A program made the translations under genes and the position numbers. Below are positions 1 through 15,500 of a stretch of 64,000 nt of DNA, one piece after another. A model generated the notes under the pieces. It saw nothing but the letters and a program-made list of their open reading frames with translations, was not told the DNA's origin and did no database searches. Source of the DNA: Chrysopilus asiliformis (Eukaryota > Arthropoda > Insecta > Diptera > Rhagionidae); the NCBI GenBank assembly GCA_964034945.1, contig OZ035960.1, positions 45,797,002-45,861,001 of the forward strand, written 5' to 3'. The stretch's first letter is position 1. Every line of letters begins with the position of its first letter.

Positions 1-3000
1 GGTGCCAAATAACGGCACGGTGCCAAATTACGGCACGGTGCCAAATTACGGCACGGTGCCAAATAACGGCACGGTGTCAAATAACGGCACGGTGCCAAAG
101 AACGGCACGGTGCCAAAGAACGGCACGGTGCCAAATAACGGCACAGTGCCAAATAACGGCACGGTGCCAAATAACGGCACGGTGCCAAATAACGGCACGG
201 TGCCAAAATAACGGCACGGTGCCAAAATAACGGCACGGTGCCAAATAACGGCACGGTGCCAAAATAACGGCACGGTGCCAAATTACGGCACGGTGCCAAA
301 TTACGGCACGGTGCCAAATTACGGCACGGTGCCAAATAACGGCACCAAATTACGGCACGGTGCCAAATTACGGCACGGTGCCAAATAACGGCACGGTGCC
401 AAATAACGGCACGGTGCCAAATAACGGCACGGTGCCAAATAACGGCACGGTGCCAAATAACGGCACGCTGCCAAATAACGGCACGGTGCCAAATTACGGC
501 ACGGTGCCAAATTACGGCACGGTGCCAAATAACGGCACGGTGCCAAATAACGGCACGGTGCCAAATTACGGCACGGTGCCAAATAACGGCACGGTGCCAA
601 ATTACGGCACGGTGCCAAATAACGGCACGGTGCCAAATTACGGCCAAATTACGGCACGGTGCCAAATAACGGCACGGTGCCAAATAACGGCACGATGCCA
701 AATTACGGCACGGTGCCAAATTACGGCACGGTGCCAAATAACGGCACGGTGTCAAATAACGGCACGGTGCCAAAGAACGGCACGGTGCCAAATAACGGTA
801 CAGTGCCAAATAACGGCACGGTGCCAAATAACGGCACGGTGCCAAATAACGCCACGGTGCCAAAATAACGGCACGGTGCCAAATAACGGCACGGTGCCAA
901 AATAACGGCACGGTGCCAAATAACGGCACGGTGCCAAATTACGGCACGGTGCCAAATTACGGCACGGTGCCAAATAACGGCACGGTGCCAAATCACGGCA
1001 CGGTGCCAAATCACGGCACGGTGCCAAATAACGGCACGGTGCCAAATAACGGCACGGTGCCAAATTACGGCACGGTGCCAAATTACGGCACGGTGCCAAA
1101 TAACGGCACGGTGCCAAATCACGGCACGGTGCCAAATTACGGCACGGTGCCAAATTACGGCACAAATTACGGCACGGTGCCAAATTACGGCACGGTGCCA
1201 AATTACGGCACGGTGCCAAATAACGGCACGGTGCCAAATAACGGCACGGTGCCAAATTACGGCACAAATTACGGCACGGTGCCAAATTACGGCACGGTGC
1301 CAAATAACGGCACGGTGCCAAATAACGGCACGGTGCCAAATAACGGCACGGTGCCAAATTACGGCACGGTGCCAAATTACGGCACGGTGCCAAATTACGG
1401 CACGGTGCCAAATAACGGCGCGGTGCCAAATAACGGCACGGTGCCAAATTACGGCACGGTGCCAAATAACGGCACGGTGCCAAATACCGGCACGGTGCCA
1501 AATAACGGCACGGTGCCAAATTACGGCACGGTGCCAAATAACGGCACGGTGCCAAATAACGGCACGGTGCCAAATTACGGCACGGTGCCAAATTACGACA
1601 CGGTGCCAAATAACGGCACGGTGCCAAATAACGGCTCGGTGCCAAATAACGGCACGGTGCCAAATTACGGCACGGTGCCAAATTACGGCACGGTGCCAAA
1701 TAACGGCACGGTGCCAAATAACGGCACGGTGCCAAATAACGGCACGGTGCCAAATAACGGCACGGTGCCAAATAACGGCACGGTGCCAAATTACGGCACG
1801 GTGCCAAATAACGGCACGGTGCCAAATAACGGCACGGTGCCAAATAGCGGCACGGTGCCAAATAACGGCACGGTGCCAAATAACGGCACGGTGCCAAATT
1901 ACGGCACGGTGCCAAATAACGGCACGGTGCCAAATAACGGCACTGTGCCAAATAACGGCACGGTGCCAAATAACGGCACGGTGCCAAATAACGGCACGGT
2001 GCCAAATAACGGCACGGTGCCAAATAACGGCACGGTGCCAAAGAACAGCACGGTGCCAAATAACGGCACGGTGCCAAATAACGGCACAGTGCCAAATAAC
2101 GGAAAGGTGCCAAATAACGGCACGGTGCCAAAATAACGGCACGGTGCCAAATAACGGCACGGTGCCAAATTACGGCACGGTGCCAAATAACGGCACGGTG
2201 CCAAATAACGGCACGGTGCCAAATAACGGCACGGTGCCAAATAACGGCACGGTGCCAAATTACGGCACGGTGCCAAATAGCGGCACGGTGCCAAATAACG
2301 GCACGGTGCCAAATAACGGCACGGTGCCAAATTACGGCACGGTGCCAAATAACGGCATGGTGCCAAATAGCGGCACGGTGCCAAATAACGGCACGGTGCC
2401 AAATAACGGCACGGTGCCAAATAACGGCACGGTGCCAAATAACGGCACGGTGCGAAAGAACGGCACGGTGCCAAATTACGGCACGGTGCCAAATAACGGC
2501 ACGGTGCCAAATAACGGCACTGTGCCAAATAACGCCACGGTGCCAAATAACGGCACGGTGCCAAATCACGGCACGGTGCCAAATTACGGCACGGTGCCAA
2601 ATAACGGCACGGTGCCAAATAACGGCACGGTGCCAAATTACGGCACGGTGCCAAATTACGGCACGGTGCCAAATAACGGCACGGTGCCAAATTACGGCAC
2701 GGTGCCAAATTACCGCACGGTGCCAAATAACGGCACGGTGCCAAATAACGGCACGGTGCCAAATAACGGCACGGTGCCAAATAACGGCACGGTGCCAAAT
2801 TACGGCACGGTGCCAAATTACGGCACGGTGCCAAATAACGGCACGGTGCCAAATAACGGCACGGTGCCAAATAGCGGCACGGTGCCAAATAACGGCACGG
2901 TGCCAAATAACGGCACGGTGCCAAATTACGGCACGGTGCCAAATAACGGCATGGTGCCAAATAGCGGCACGGTGCCAAATAACGGCACGGTGCCAAATAA

Positions 3001-6000
3001 CGGCACGGTGCCAAATAACGGCACGGTGCCAAATAACGGCACGGTGCGAAAGAACGGCACGGTGCCAAATTACGGCACGGTGCCAAATAACGGCACGGTG
3101 CCAAATAACGGCACTGTGCCAAATAACGCCACGGTGCCAAATAACGGCACGGTGCCAAATAACGGCACGGTGCCATAATAACGGCACGGTGCCAAATAAC
3201 GGCACGGTGCCAAATAACGGCACGGTGCCAAATAACGGCACGGTGCCAAATTACGGCACGGTGCCAAATTACGGCACGGTGCCAAATTACGGCACGGTGC
3301 CAAATTACGGCACAGTGCCAAATAACGGAGAGGTGCCAAATAACGGCACGGTGCCAAATAACGGCACGGTGCCAAATTACGGCACGGTGCCAAATTACGG
3401 CACGGTGCCAAATAACGGCACGGTGCCAAATAACGGCACGGTGCCAAATTACGGCACGGTGCCAAATTACGGCACGGTGCCAAATAACGGCACGGTGCCA
3501 AATTACGGCACGGTGCCAAATTACCGCACGGTGCCAAATAACGGCACGGTGCCAAATAACGGCACGGTGCCAAATAACGGCACGGTGCCAAATAACGGCA
3601 CGGTGCCAAATTACGGCACGGTGCCAAATAACGGCACGGTGCCAAATAACGGCACGGTGCCAAATAACGGCACGGTGCCAAATTACGGCACGGTGCCAAA
3701 TAACGGCACGGTGCCAAATTACGGCACGGTGCCAAATAACGGCACGGTGCCAAATAACGGCACGGTGCCAAATTACGGCACGGTGCTAAATTACGGCACG
3801 GTGCCAAATTACGGCACGGTGCCAAATTACGGCACGGTGCCAAATTACGGCACAAATAACGGCACGGTGCCAAATCACGGCACGGTGCCAAATTACGGCA
3901 CGGTGCCAAATTACGGCACAAATTACGGCACGGTGCCAAATTACGGCACGGTGCCAAATTACGGCACGGTGCCAAATAACGGCACGGTGCCAAATAACGG
4001 CACGGTGCCAAATTACGGCACGGTGCCAAATTACGGCACGGTGCCAAATAACGGCACGGTGCCAAATAACGGCACAAATTACGGCACGGTGCCAAATTAC
4101 GGCACGGTGCCAAATAACGGCACGGTGCCAAATAACGGCACGGTGCCAAATAACGGCACGGTGCCAAATTACGGCACGGTGCCAAATTACGGCACGGTGC
4201 CAAATTACGGCACGGTGCCAAATAACGGCGCGGTGCCAAATAACGGCACGGTGCCAAATTACGGCACGGTGCCAAATAACGGCACGGTGCCAAATACCGG
4301 CACGGTGCCAAATAACGGCACGGTGCCAAATTACGGCACGGTGCCAAATAACGGCACGGTGCCAAATAACGGCACGGTGCCAAATTACGGCACGGTGCCA
4401 AATTACGACACGGTGCCAAATAACGGCACGGTGCCAAATAACGGCTCGGTGCCAAATAACGGCACGGTGCCAAATTACGGCACGGTGCCAAATTACGGCA
4501 CGGTGCCAAATAGCGGCACGGTGCCAAATAACGGCACGGTGCCAAATAACGGCACGGTGCCAAATTACGGCACGGTGCCAAATAACGGCATGGTGCCAAA
4601 TAGCGGCACGGTGCCAAATAACGGCACGGTGCCAAATAACGGCACGGTGCCAAATAACGGCACGGTGCCAAATAACGGCACGGTGCGAAAGAACGGCACG
4701 GTGCCAAATTACGGCACGGTGCCAAATAACGGCACGGTGCCAAATAACGGCACTGTGCCAAATAACGCCACGGTGCCAAATAACGGCACGGTGCCAAATC
4801 ACGGCACGGTGCCAAATTACGGCACGGTGCCAAATAACGGCACGGTGCCAAATAACGGCACGGTGCCAAATAACGGCACGGTGCCAAATAACGGCACGGT
4901 GCCAAATTACGGCACGGTGCCAAATAACGGCACGGTGCCAATAACGGCACGGTGCCAAATAACGGCACGGTGCCAAATTACGGCACGGTGCCAAATAACG
5001 GCACGGTGCCAAATAACGGCACGGTGCCAAATAACGGCACGGTGCCAAATAACGGCACGGTGCCAAATAACGGCACGGTGCCAAATTTGGCACGGTGCCA
5101 AATTACGGCACGTGCCAAATTTGGCACGGTGCCAAATTACGGCACGGTGCCAAATTACGGCACGGTGCCAAATTACGGCACGGTGCCAAATAACGGCACG
5201 GTGCCAAATTACGGCACGGTGACAAATTACGGCACGGTGCCAAATTACGGCACGGTGCCAAATTACGGCACGGTGCCAAATAACGGCACGGTGCTAAAGA
5301 ACGGCACGGTGCCAAAGAACGGCACGGTGCCAAATAACGGCACGGTGCCAAATTACGGCACGGTGCCAAATAACGGCACGGTGCCAAATAACGGCACGGT
5401 GCCAAATTACGGCACGGTGCCAAATTACCGCACGGTGCCAAATAACGGCACGGTGCCAAATAACGGCACGGTGCCAAATAACGGCACGGTGCCAAATTAC
5501 GGCACGGTGCCAAATTACGGCACGTGCCAAATTACGGCACGGTGCCAAATTACGGCACGGTGCCAAATTACGGCACGGTGCCAAATAACGGCACGGTGCC
5601 AAATAACGGCACGGTGCCAAAATAACGGCACGGTGCCAAATAACGGCACGGTGCCAAATAACGGCACGGTGCCAAATAACGGCACGGTGCCAAATAACGG
5701 CACGGTGCCAAAAAATTACGGCACGGTGCCAAATTACGGCACGGTGCCAAATTACGGCACGGTGCCAAATAACGGCACGGTGCCAAATAACGGCACGGTG
5801 CCAAATTACGGCACGGTGCCAAATAACGGCACGGTGCCAAATTACGGCACGGTGCCAAATTACGGCACGGTGCCAAATTACGGCACGGTGCCAAATAACG
5901 GCACGGTGCCAAATAACGGCACGGTGCCAAATTACGGCACGGTGCCAAATAACGGCACGGTGCCAAATAACGGCACGGTGCCAAATAACGGCACGGTGCC

Positions 6001-9000
6001 AAATAACGGCACGGTGCCAAATTACAGCACGGTGCCAAATTACGGCACGGTGCCAAATAACGGCACGGTGCCAAATTACAGCACGGTGCCAAATTACGGC
6101 ACGGTGCCAAATTACGGCACGGTGCCAAATTACGGCACGGTGCCAAATAACGGCACGGTGCCAAATTACGGCACGGTGCCAAATAACGGTGCCAAATAAC
6201 GGCACGGTGCCAAATAACGGCACGGTGCCAAATTACGGCACGGTGCCAAATAACGGCACGGTGCCAAATTACGGCACGGTGCCAAATTACGGCACGGTGC
6301 CAAATAACGGCACGGTGCCAAATAACGGCACGGTGCCAAATTACGGCACGGTGCCAAATTACGGCACGGTGCCAAATTACGGCACGGTGCCAAATAACGG
6401 CACGGTGCCAAATTACGGCACGGTGCCAAATTACGGCACGGTGCCAAATTACGGCACGGTGCCAAATTACGGCACAAATTACGGCACGGTGCCAAATAAC
6501 GGCACGCTGCCAAATTACGGCACAAATTACGGCACGGTGCCAAATAACGGCACGCTGCCAAATAACGGCACGGTGCCAAATAACGGCACGGTGCCAAATA
6601 ACGGCACGGTGCCAAATTACGGCACGGTGCCAAATTACGGCACGGTGCCAAATTACGGCACGGTGCCAAATAACGGCACGGTGCCAAATTACGGCACGGT
6701 GCCAAATTACGGCACGGTGCCAAATAACAGCACGGTGCCAAATTACGGCACGGTGCCAAATTACGGCACGGTGCCAAATTACGGCACGGTGCCAAAATAC
6801 GGCACGGTGCCAAATTACGGCACGGTGCCAAATTACGGCACGGTGCCAAATTACGGACGGCACGGTGCCAAATTACGGCACGGTGCCAAATTACGGCACG
6901 GTGCCAAATTACGGCACGGTGCCAAATTACGGCACGGTGCCAAAATACGGCACGGTGCCAAATTACGGCACGGTGCCAAATTACGGCACGGTGCCAAATT
7001 ACGGACGGCACGGTGCCAAATTACGGCACGGTGCCAAATTACGGCACGGTGCCAAATTACGGCACGGTGCCAAATTACGGCACAAATTACGGCACGGTGC
7101 CAAATAACGGCACGCTGCCAAATTACGGCACAAATTACGGCACGGTGCCAAATAACGGCACGCTGCCAAATAACGGCACGGTGCCAAATAACGGCACGGT
7201 GCCAAATAACGGCACGGTGCCAAATTACGGCACGGTGCCAAATTACGGCACGGTGCCAAATTACGGCACGGTGCCAAATAACGGCACGGTGCCAAAATAA
7301 CGGCACGGTGCCAAATAACGGCACGGTGCCAAATTACGGCACGGTGCCAAATTACGGCACGGTGCCAAATAACGGCACGGTGCCAAATAACGGCACGGTG
7401 CCAAATTACGGCACGGTGCCAAATAACGGCACGGTGCCAAATAACGGCACGGTGCCAAATAACGGCACGGTGCCAAATTACGGCACGGTGCCAAATTACG
7501 GCACGGTGCCAAATAACGGCACGGTGCCAAATAACGGCACGGTGCCAAATAACGGCACGGTGCCAAATTACGGCACGGTGCCAAATAACGGCACGGTGCC
7601 AAATAACGGCACGGTGCCAAATAACGGCACGGTGCCAAATTACGGCACGGTGCCAAATAACGGCACGGTGCCAAATAACGGCACGGTGCCAAATAACGGC
7701 ACGGTGCCAAATAACGGCACGGTGCCAAATTACGGCACAGTGCCAAATAACGGCACGGTGCCAAATAACGGCACGGTGCCAAATAACGGCACGGTGCCAA
7801 ATAACGGCACGGTGCCAAATAACGGCACGGTGCCAAATAACGGCACGGTGCCAAATTACGGCACGGTGCCAAATAACGGCACGGTGCCAAATAACGGCAC
7901 GGTGCCAAATTACGGCACGGTGCCAAATTACGGCACGGTGCCAAATTACGGCACGGTGCCAAATTACGGCACGGTGCCAAATAACGGCACGGTGCCAAAT
8001 AACGGCACGGTGCCAAATTACGGCACGGTGCCAAATAACGGCACGGTGCCAAATTACGGCACGGTGCCAAATTACGGCACGGTGCCAAATTACGGCACGG
8101 TGCCAAATAACGGCACGGTGCCAAATAACGGCACGGTGCCAAATTACGGCACGGTGCCAAATAACGGCACGGTGCCAAATAACGGCACGGTGCCAAATAA
8201 CGGCACGGTGCCAAATAACGGCACGGTGCCAAATTACAGCACGGTGCCAAATTACGGCACGGTGCCAAATAACGGCACGGTGCCAAATTACAGCACGGTG
8301 CCAAATTACGGCACGGTGCCAAATTACGGCACGGTGCCAAATTACGGCACGGTGCCAAATAACGGCACGGTGCCAAATTACGGCACGGTGCCAAATAACG
8401 GTGCCAAATAACGGCACGGTGCCAAATAACGGCACGGTGCCAAATTACGGCACGGTGCCAAATTACGGCACGGTGCCAAATAACGGCACGGTGCCAAATT
8501 ACGGCACGGTGCCAAATTACGGCACGGTGCCAAATAACGGCACGGTGCCAAATAACGGCACGGTGCCAAATTACGGCACGGTGCCAAATTACGGCACGGT
8601 GCCAAATTACGGCACGGTGCCAAATAACGGCACGGTGCCAAATTACGGCACGGTGCCAAATTACGGCACGGTGCCAAATTACGGCACAAATTACGGCACG
8701 GTGCCAAATAACGGCACGCTGCCAAATTACGGCACAAATTACGGCACGGTGCCAAATAACGGCACGGTGCCAAATAACGGCACGGTGCCAAATAACGGCA
8801 CGGTGCCAAATAACGGCACGGTGCCAAATTACGGCACGGTGCCAAATTACGGCACGGTGCCAAATTACGGCACGGTGCCAAATAACGGCACGGTGCCAAA
8901 ATAACGGCACGGTGCCAAATAACGGCACGGTGCCAAATTACGGCACGGTGCCAAATTACGGCACGGTGCCAAATAACGGCACGGTGCCAAATAACGGCAC

Positions 9001-9540
9001 GGTGCCAAATTACGGCACGGTGCCAAATAACGGCAAATAACGGCACGGTGCCAAATAACGGCACGGTGCCAAATAACGGCACGGTGCCAAATTACGGCAC
9101 GGTGCCAAATTACGGCACGGTGCCAAATAACGGCACGGTGCCAAATAACGGCACGGTGCCAAATTACGGCACGGTGCCAAATAACGGCACGGTGCCAAAT
9201 TACGGCCAAATTACGGCACGGTGCCAAATAACGGCACGGTGCCAAATAACGGCACGATGCCAAATTACGGCACGGTGCCAAATTACGGCACGGTGCCAAA
9301 TAACGGCACGGTGTCAAATAACGGCACGGTGCCAAAGAACGGCACGGTGCCAAATAACGGTACAGTGCCAAATAACGGCACGGTGCCAAATAACGGCACG
9401 GTGCCAAATAACGCCACGGTGCCAAAATAACGGCACGGTGCCAAATAACGGCACGGTGCCAAAATAACGGCACGGTGCCAAATAACGGCACGGTGCCAAA
9501 TTACGGCACGGTTACGGCACGGTGCCAAATAACGGCACGG
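1..9540 (+). repeat. Satellite zone A: array with 12-bp and 19-bp irregular units
   Basis: This part of the array is marked by short units of the form ggcacaaattac, which lack six bases (ggtgcc). Examples lie near 1160, 1263, 3920, 4073, 6474, 7081 and 8686. It also has 19-bp units with an extra A (ccaaaataacgg; for example near 200, 870, 2130, 5620, 7295, 8900 and 9425). Segmental copies share rare variants. A block near 1270-1700 recurs at 4080-4510 (offset 2,810 bp). A block near 570-905 recurs at about 9130-9467 (offset 8,562 bp). A block near 5700-6200 recurs at 7912-8412 (offset 2,212 bp). Confidence 0.85.
5078..5128. repeat. Two perfect palindromes and irregular units inside the array
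   Basis: Here AAATTTGG replaces the usual AAATTACGG. This yields a perfect 16-bp palindrome, GTGCCAAATTTGGCAC, at 5078-5093, and an 18-bp one with an extra C and G at the ends at 5111-5128. Each is followed by TTGGC-N5-GCCAA (5087-5101 and 5121-5135), which is the full textbook dyad of nuclear factor I family proteins. Ordinary monomers carry only ACGGC-N5-GCCAA. Confidence 0.9.
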
Positions 9541-12500
9541 TGCCAAATAACGGCACGGTGCCAAATTACGGCACGGTGCCAAATTACGGCACGGTGCCAA
9601 ATTACGGCACGGTGCCAAATTACGGCACGGTGCCAAATAACGGCACGGTGCCAAATAACGGCACGGTGCCAAATAACGGCACGGTACCAAATTACGGCAC
9701 GGTGCCAAATAACGGCACGGTGCCAAATAACGGCACGGTGACAAATAACGGCACGGTGCCAAATTACGGCACGGTGCCAAATAACGGCACGGTGCCAAAT
9801 AACGGCACGGTGCCAAATAACGGCACGGTGCCAAATAACGGCACGGTGCCAAATAACGACACGGTGCCAAATTACGGCACGGTGCCAAATAACGGCACGG
9901 TGCCAAATAACGGCACGGTGCCAAATAACGGCACGGTGCCAAATAACGGCACGGTGCCAAATAACGGCACGGTGCCAAATAACGGCACGGTGCTAAATAA
10001 CGGCACGGTGCCAAATAAGGGCACGGTGCCAAATAACGGCACGGTGCCAAATTACGGCACGGTGCCAAATAACGGCACGGTGCCAAATAACGGCACGGTG
10101 CCAAATTACGGCACGGTGCCAAATTACGGCACGGTGCCAAATTACGGCACGGTGCCAAATTACGGCACGGTGCCAAATTACGGCACGGTGCCAAATAACG
10201 GCACGGTGCCAAAATACGGCACGGTGCCAAATTACGGCACGGTGCCAAATTACGGCACGGTGCCAAATTACGGCACGGTGCCAAATAACAGCACGGTGCC
10301 AAATTACGGCACGGTGCCAAATTACGGCACGGTGCCAAAATACGGCACGGTGCCAAATTACGGCACGGTGCCAAATTACGGCACGGTGCCAAATTACGGA
10401 CGGCACGGTGCCAAATTACGGCACGGTGCCAAATTACGGCACGGTGCCAAATAACGGCACGGTGCCAAATTACGGCACGGTGCCAAATTACGGCACGGTG
10501 CCAAATTACGGCACGGTGCCAAATTACGGCACGGTGCCAAATTACGGCACGGTGCCAAATAACGGCACGGTGCCAAATAACGGCACGGTGCCAAATTACG
10601 GCACGGTGCCAAATAACGGCACGGTGCCAAATAACGGCACGGTGACAAATAACGGCACGGTGCCAAATTACGGCACGGTGCCAAATAACGGCACGGTGAC
10701 AAATTACGGCACGGTGCCAAATAACGGCACGGTGCCAAATAACGGCACGGTGACAAATAACGGCACGGTGCCAAATTACGGCACGGTGCCAAATTACGGC
10801 ACGGTGCCAAATAACGGCACGGTGCCAAATTACGGCAAATTACGGCACGGTGCCAAATTACGGCACGGTGCCAAATTACGGCACGGTGCCAAATTACGGC
10901 ACGGTGCCAAATTACGGCACGGTGCCAAATAACGGCACGGTGCCAAATAACGGCACGGTGCCAAAGAACGGCACGGTGCCAAATAACGGCACGGTGCCAA
11001 ATAACGGCACGGTGCCAAATTACGGCACGGTGCCAAATAACGGCACGGTGCCAAATAACGGCACGGTGCCAAATTACGGCACGGTGCCAAATAACGGCAC
11101 GGTGCCAAATTACGGCACGGTGCCAAATTACGGCACGGTGCCAAAGAACGGCACGGTGCCAAATAACGGCACGGTGCCAAATTACGGCACGGTGCCAAAT
11201 TACGGCACGGTGCCAAATAACGGCACGGTGCCAAATTACGGCACGGTGCCAAATAGCGGCACGGTGCCAAATAACGGCACGGTGCCAAATTACGGCACGG
11301 TGCCAAATTACGGCACGGTGCCAAATAACGGCACGGTGCCAAATAACGGCACGGTGCCAAATTACGGCACGGTGCCAAATTACGGCACGGTGCCAAATTA
11401 CGGCACGGTGCCAAATTAACGGCACGGTGCCAAATAACGGCACGGTGCCAAATAACGGCACGGTGCCAAATAACGGCACGGTGCTAAATAACGGCACGGT
11501 GCCAAATAAGGGCACGGTGCCAAATAACGGCACGGTGCCAAATTACGGCACGGTGCCAAATAACGGCACGGTGCCAAATAACGGCACGGTGCCAAATTAC
11601 GGCACGGTGCCAAATTACGGCACGGTGCCAAATTACGGCACGGTGCCAAATTACGGCACGGTGCCAAATTACGGCACGGTGCCAAATTACGGCACGGTGC
11701 CAAATTACGGCACGGTGCCAAATAACGGCACGGTGCCAAATTACGGCACGGTGCCAAATAACGGCACGGTGCCAAATAACGGCACGGTGCCAAATAACGG
11801 CACGGTGCCAAATTACGGCACGGTGCCAAATAACGGCAGGTGCTAAATTACGGCACGGTGCCAAATTACGGCGGCAAATTACGGCACGGTGCCAAATTAC
11901 GGCACGGTGCGAAATTACGGCACGGTGCCAAATTAAGGCACGGTGCCAAATTACGGCACGGTGCCAAATTACGGCACGGTGCCAAATAACGGCACGGTGC
12001 CAAATAACGGCACGGTGCCAAATTACGGCACGGTGCCAAATAACGGCACGGTGCCAAATAACGGCACGGTGACAAATAACGGCACGGTGCCAAATAACGG
12101 CACGGTGCCAAATTACGGCACGGTACCAAATAACGGCACGGTGCCAAATAACGGCACGGTGCCAAATAACGGCACGGTGCCAAATAGCGGCACGGTGCCA
12201 AATAACGGCACGGTGCCAAATAACGGCACGGTGCCAAATAAATTAAGGCACGGTGCCAAATTACGGCACGGTGCCAAATTACGGCACGGTGCCAAATAAC
12301 GGCACGGTGCCAAATAACGGCACGGTGCCAAATAACGGCACGGTGCCAAATTACGGCACGGTGCCAAATAACGGCACGGTGCCAAATAACGGCACGGTGA
12401 CAAATAACGGCACGGTGCCAAATAACGGCACGGTGCCAAATTACGGCACGGTGCCAAATAACGGCACGGTGCCAAATAACGGCACGGTGCCAAATAACGG

Positions 12501-15500
12501 CACGGTGCCAAATAACGGCACGGTGCCAAATAACGGCACGGTGCTAAATAACGGCACGGTGCCAAATAAGGGCACGGTGCCAAATAACGGCACGGTGCCA
12601 AATTACGGCACGGTGCCAAATAACGGCACGGTGCCAAATAACGGCACGGTGCCAAATTACGGCACGGTGCCAAATTACGGCACGGTGCCAAATTACGGCA
12701 CGGTGCCAAATTACGGCACGGTGCCAAATTACGGCACGGTGCCAAATTACGGCACGGTGCCAAATTACGGCACGGTGCCAAATTACGGCACGGTACCAAA
12801 TAACGGCACGGTGCCAAATTACGGCACGGTGCCAAATAACGGCACGGTGCCAAATAACGGCACGGTGCCAAATTACGGCACGGTGCCAAATAACGGCAGG
12901 TGCTAAATTACGGCACGGTGCCAAATTACGGCACGGTGCCAAATTACGGCACGGTGCGAAATTACGGCACGGTGCCAAATTAAGGCACGGTGCCAAATTA
13001 CGGCACGGTGCCAAATTACGGCACGGTGCCAAATAACGGCACGGTGCCAAATAACGGCACGGTGCCAAATTACGGCACGGTGCCAAATAACGGCACGGTG
13101 CCAAATAACGGCACGGTGACAAATAACGGCACGGTGCCAAATAACGGCACGGTGCCAAATTACGGCACGGTACCAAATAACGGCACGGTGCCAAATAACG
13201 GCACGGTGCCAAATAACGGCACGGTGCCAAATAGCGGCACGGTGCCAAATAACGGCACGGTGCCAAATAACGGCACGGTGCCAAATAAATTAAGGCACGG
13301 TGCCAAATTACGGCACGGTGCCAAATTACGGCACGGTGCCAAATAACGGCACGGTGCCAAATAACGGCACGGTGCCAAATAACGGCACGGTGCCAAATTA
13401 CGGCACGGTGCCAAATAACGGCACGGTGCCAAATAACGGCACGGTGACAAATAACGGCACGGTGCCAAATTACGGCACGGTGACAAATAACGGCACGGTG
13501 CCAAATTACGGCACGGTACCAAATAACGGCACGGTGCCAAATAACGGCACGGTGCCAAATAACGGCACGGTGCCAAATAGCGGCACGGTGCCAAATAACG
13601 GCACGGTGCCAAATTACGGCACGGTGCCAAATTACGGCACGGTGCCAAATAACGGCACGGTGCCAAATAACGGCACGGTGCCAAATTACGGCACGGTGCC
13701 AAATTACGGCACGGTGCCAAATTACGGCACGGTGCCAAATAACGGCACGGTGCCAAATTACGGCACGGTACCAAATAACGGCACGGTGCCAAATAACGGC
13801 ACGGTGCCAAATAACGGCACGGTGCCAAATAGCGGCACGGTGCCAAATAACGGCACGGTGCCAAATAACGGCACGGTGCCAAATAAATTAAGGCACGGTG
13901 CCAAATTACGGCACGGTGCCAAATTACGGCACGGTGCCAAATAACGGCACGGTGCCAAATAACGGCACGGTGCCAAATAACGGCACGGTGCCAAATTACG
14001 GCACGGTGCCAAATAACGGCACGGTGCCAAATAACGGCACGGTGACAAATAACGGCACGGTGCCAAATTACGGCACGGTGACAAATAACGGCACGGTGCC
14101 AAATTACGGCACGGTACCAAATAACGGCACGGTGCCAAATAACGGCACGGTGCCAAATAACGGCACGGTGCCAAATAGCGGCACGGTGCCAAATAACGGC
14201 ACGGTGCCAAATTACGGCACGGTGCCAAATTACGGCACGGTGCCAAATAACGGCACGGTGCCAAATAACGGCACGGTGCCAAATTACGGCACGGTGCCAA
14301 ATTACGGCACGGTGCCAAATTACGGCACGGTGCCAAATTACGGCACGGTGCCAAATTACGGCACGGTGCCAAATTACGGCACGGTGCGAAATTACGGCAC
14401 GGTGCCAAATAACGGCACGGTGCCAAATTACGGCACGGTGCCAAATAACGGCACGGTGCCAAATAACGGCACGGTGACAAATAACGGCACGGTGCCAAAT
14501 TACGGCACGGTGCCAAATTACGGCACGGTGCGAAATTACGGCACGGTGCCAAATTAAGGCACGGTGCCAAATTACGGCACGGTGCCAAATAACGGCACGG
14601 TGCCAAATAGCGGCACGGTGCCAAATAACGGCACGGTGCCAAATAACGGCACGGTGCCAAATAACGGCACGGTGCCAAATAACGGCACGGTGCCAAATTA
14701 CGGCACGGTGCCAAATTACGGCACGGTGCCAAATTACGGCACGGTGCCAAATAACGGCACGGTGCCAAATTACGGCACGGTGCCAAATTACGGCACGGTG
14801 CCAAATTACGGAACGGTGCCAAATTACGGCACGGTGCCAAATAACGGCACGGTGCCAAATAACGGCACGGTGCCAAATAACGGCACGGTGCCAAATAACG
14901 GCACAGTGCCAAATAACGGCACGGTGCCAAATAACGGCACGGTGCCAAATAACGGCACGGTGCCAAATTACGGCACGGTGCCAAATAACGGCACGGTGCC
15001 AAATAACGGCACGGTGCCAAATTACGGCACGGTGCCAAATAGCGGCACGGTGCCAAATAACGGCACGGTGCCAAATAACGGCACGGTGCCAAATAACGGC
15101 ACGGTGCCAAATAACGGCACGGTGCCAAATAACGGCACGGTGCCAAATAACGGCACGGTGCTAAATTACGGCACGGTGCCAAATTACGGCACGGTGCCAA
15201 ATTACGGCACGGTGCCAAATTACGGCACGGTGCCAAATTACGGCACGGTGCCAAATTACGGCACGGTGCCAAATTACGGCACGGTGCGAAATTACGGCAC
15301 GGTGCCAAATTAAGGCACGGTGCCAAATTACGGCACGGTGCCAAATTACGGCACGGTGCCAAATAACGGCACGGTGCCAAATAACGGCACGGTGCCAAAT
15401 TACGGCACGGTGCCAAATAACGGCACGGTGCCAAATAACGGCACGGTGACAAATAACGGCACGGTGCCAAATTACGGCACGGTGCCAAATAACGGCACGG

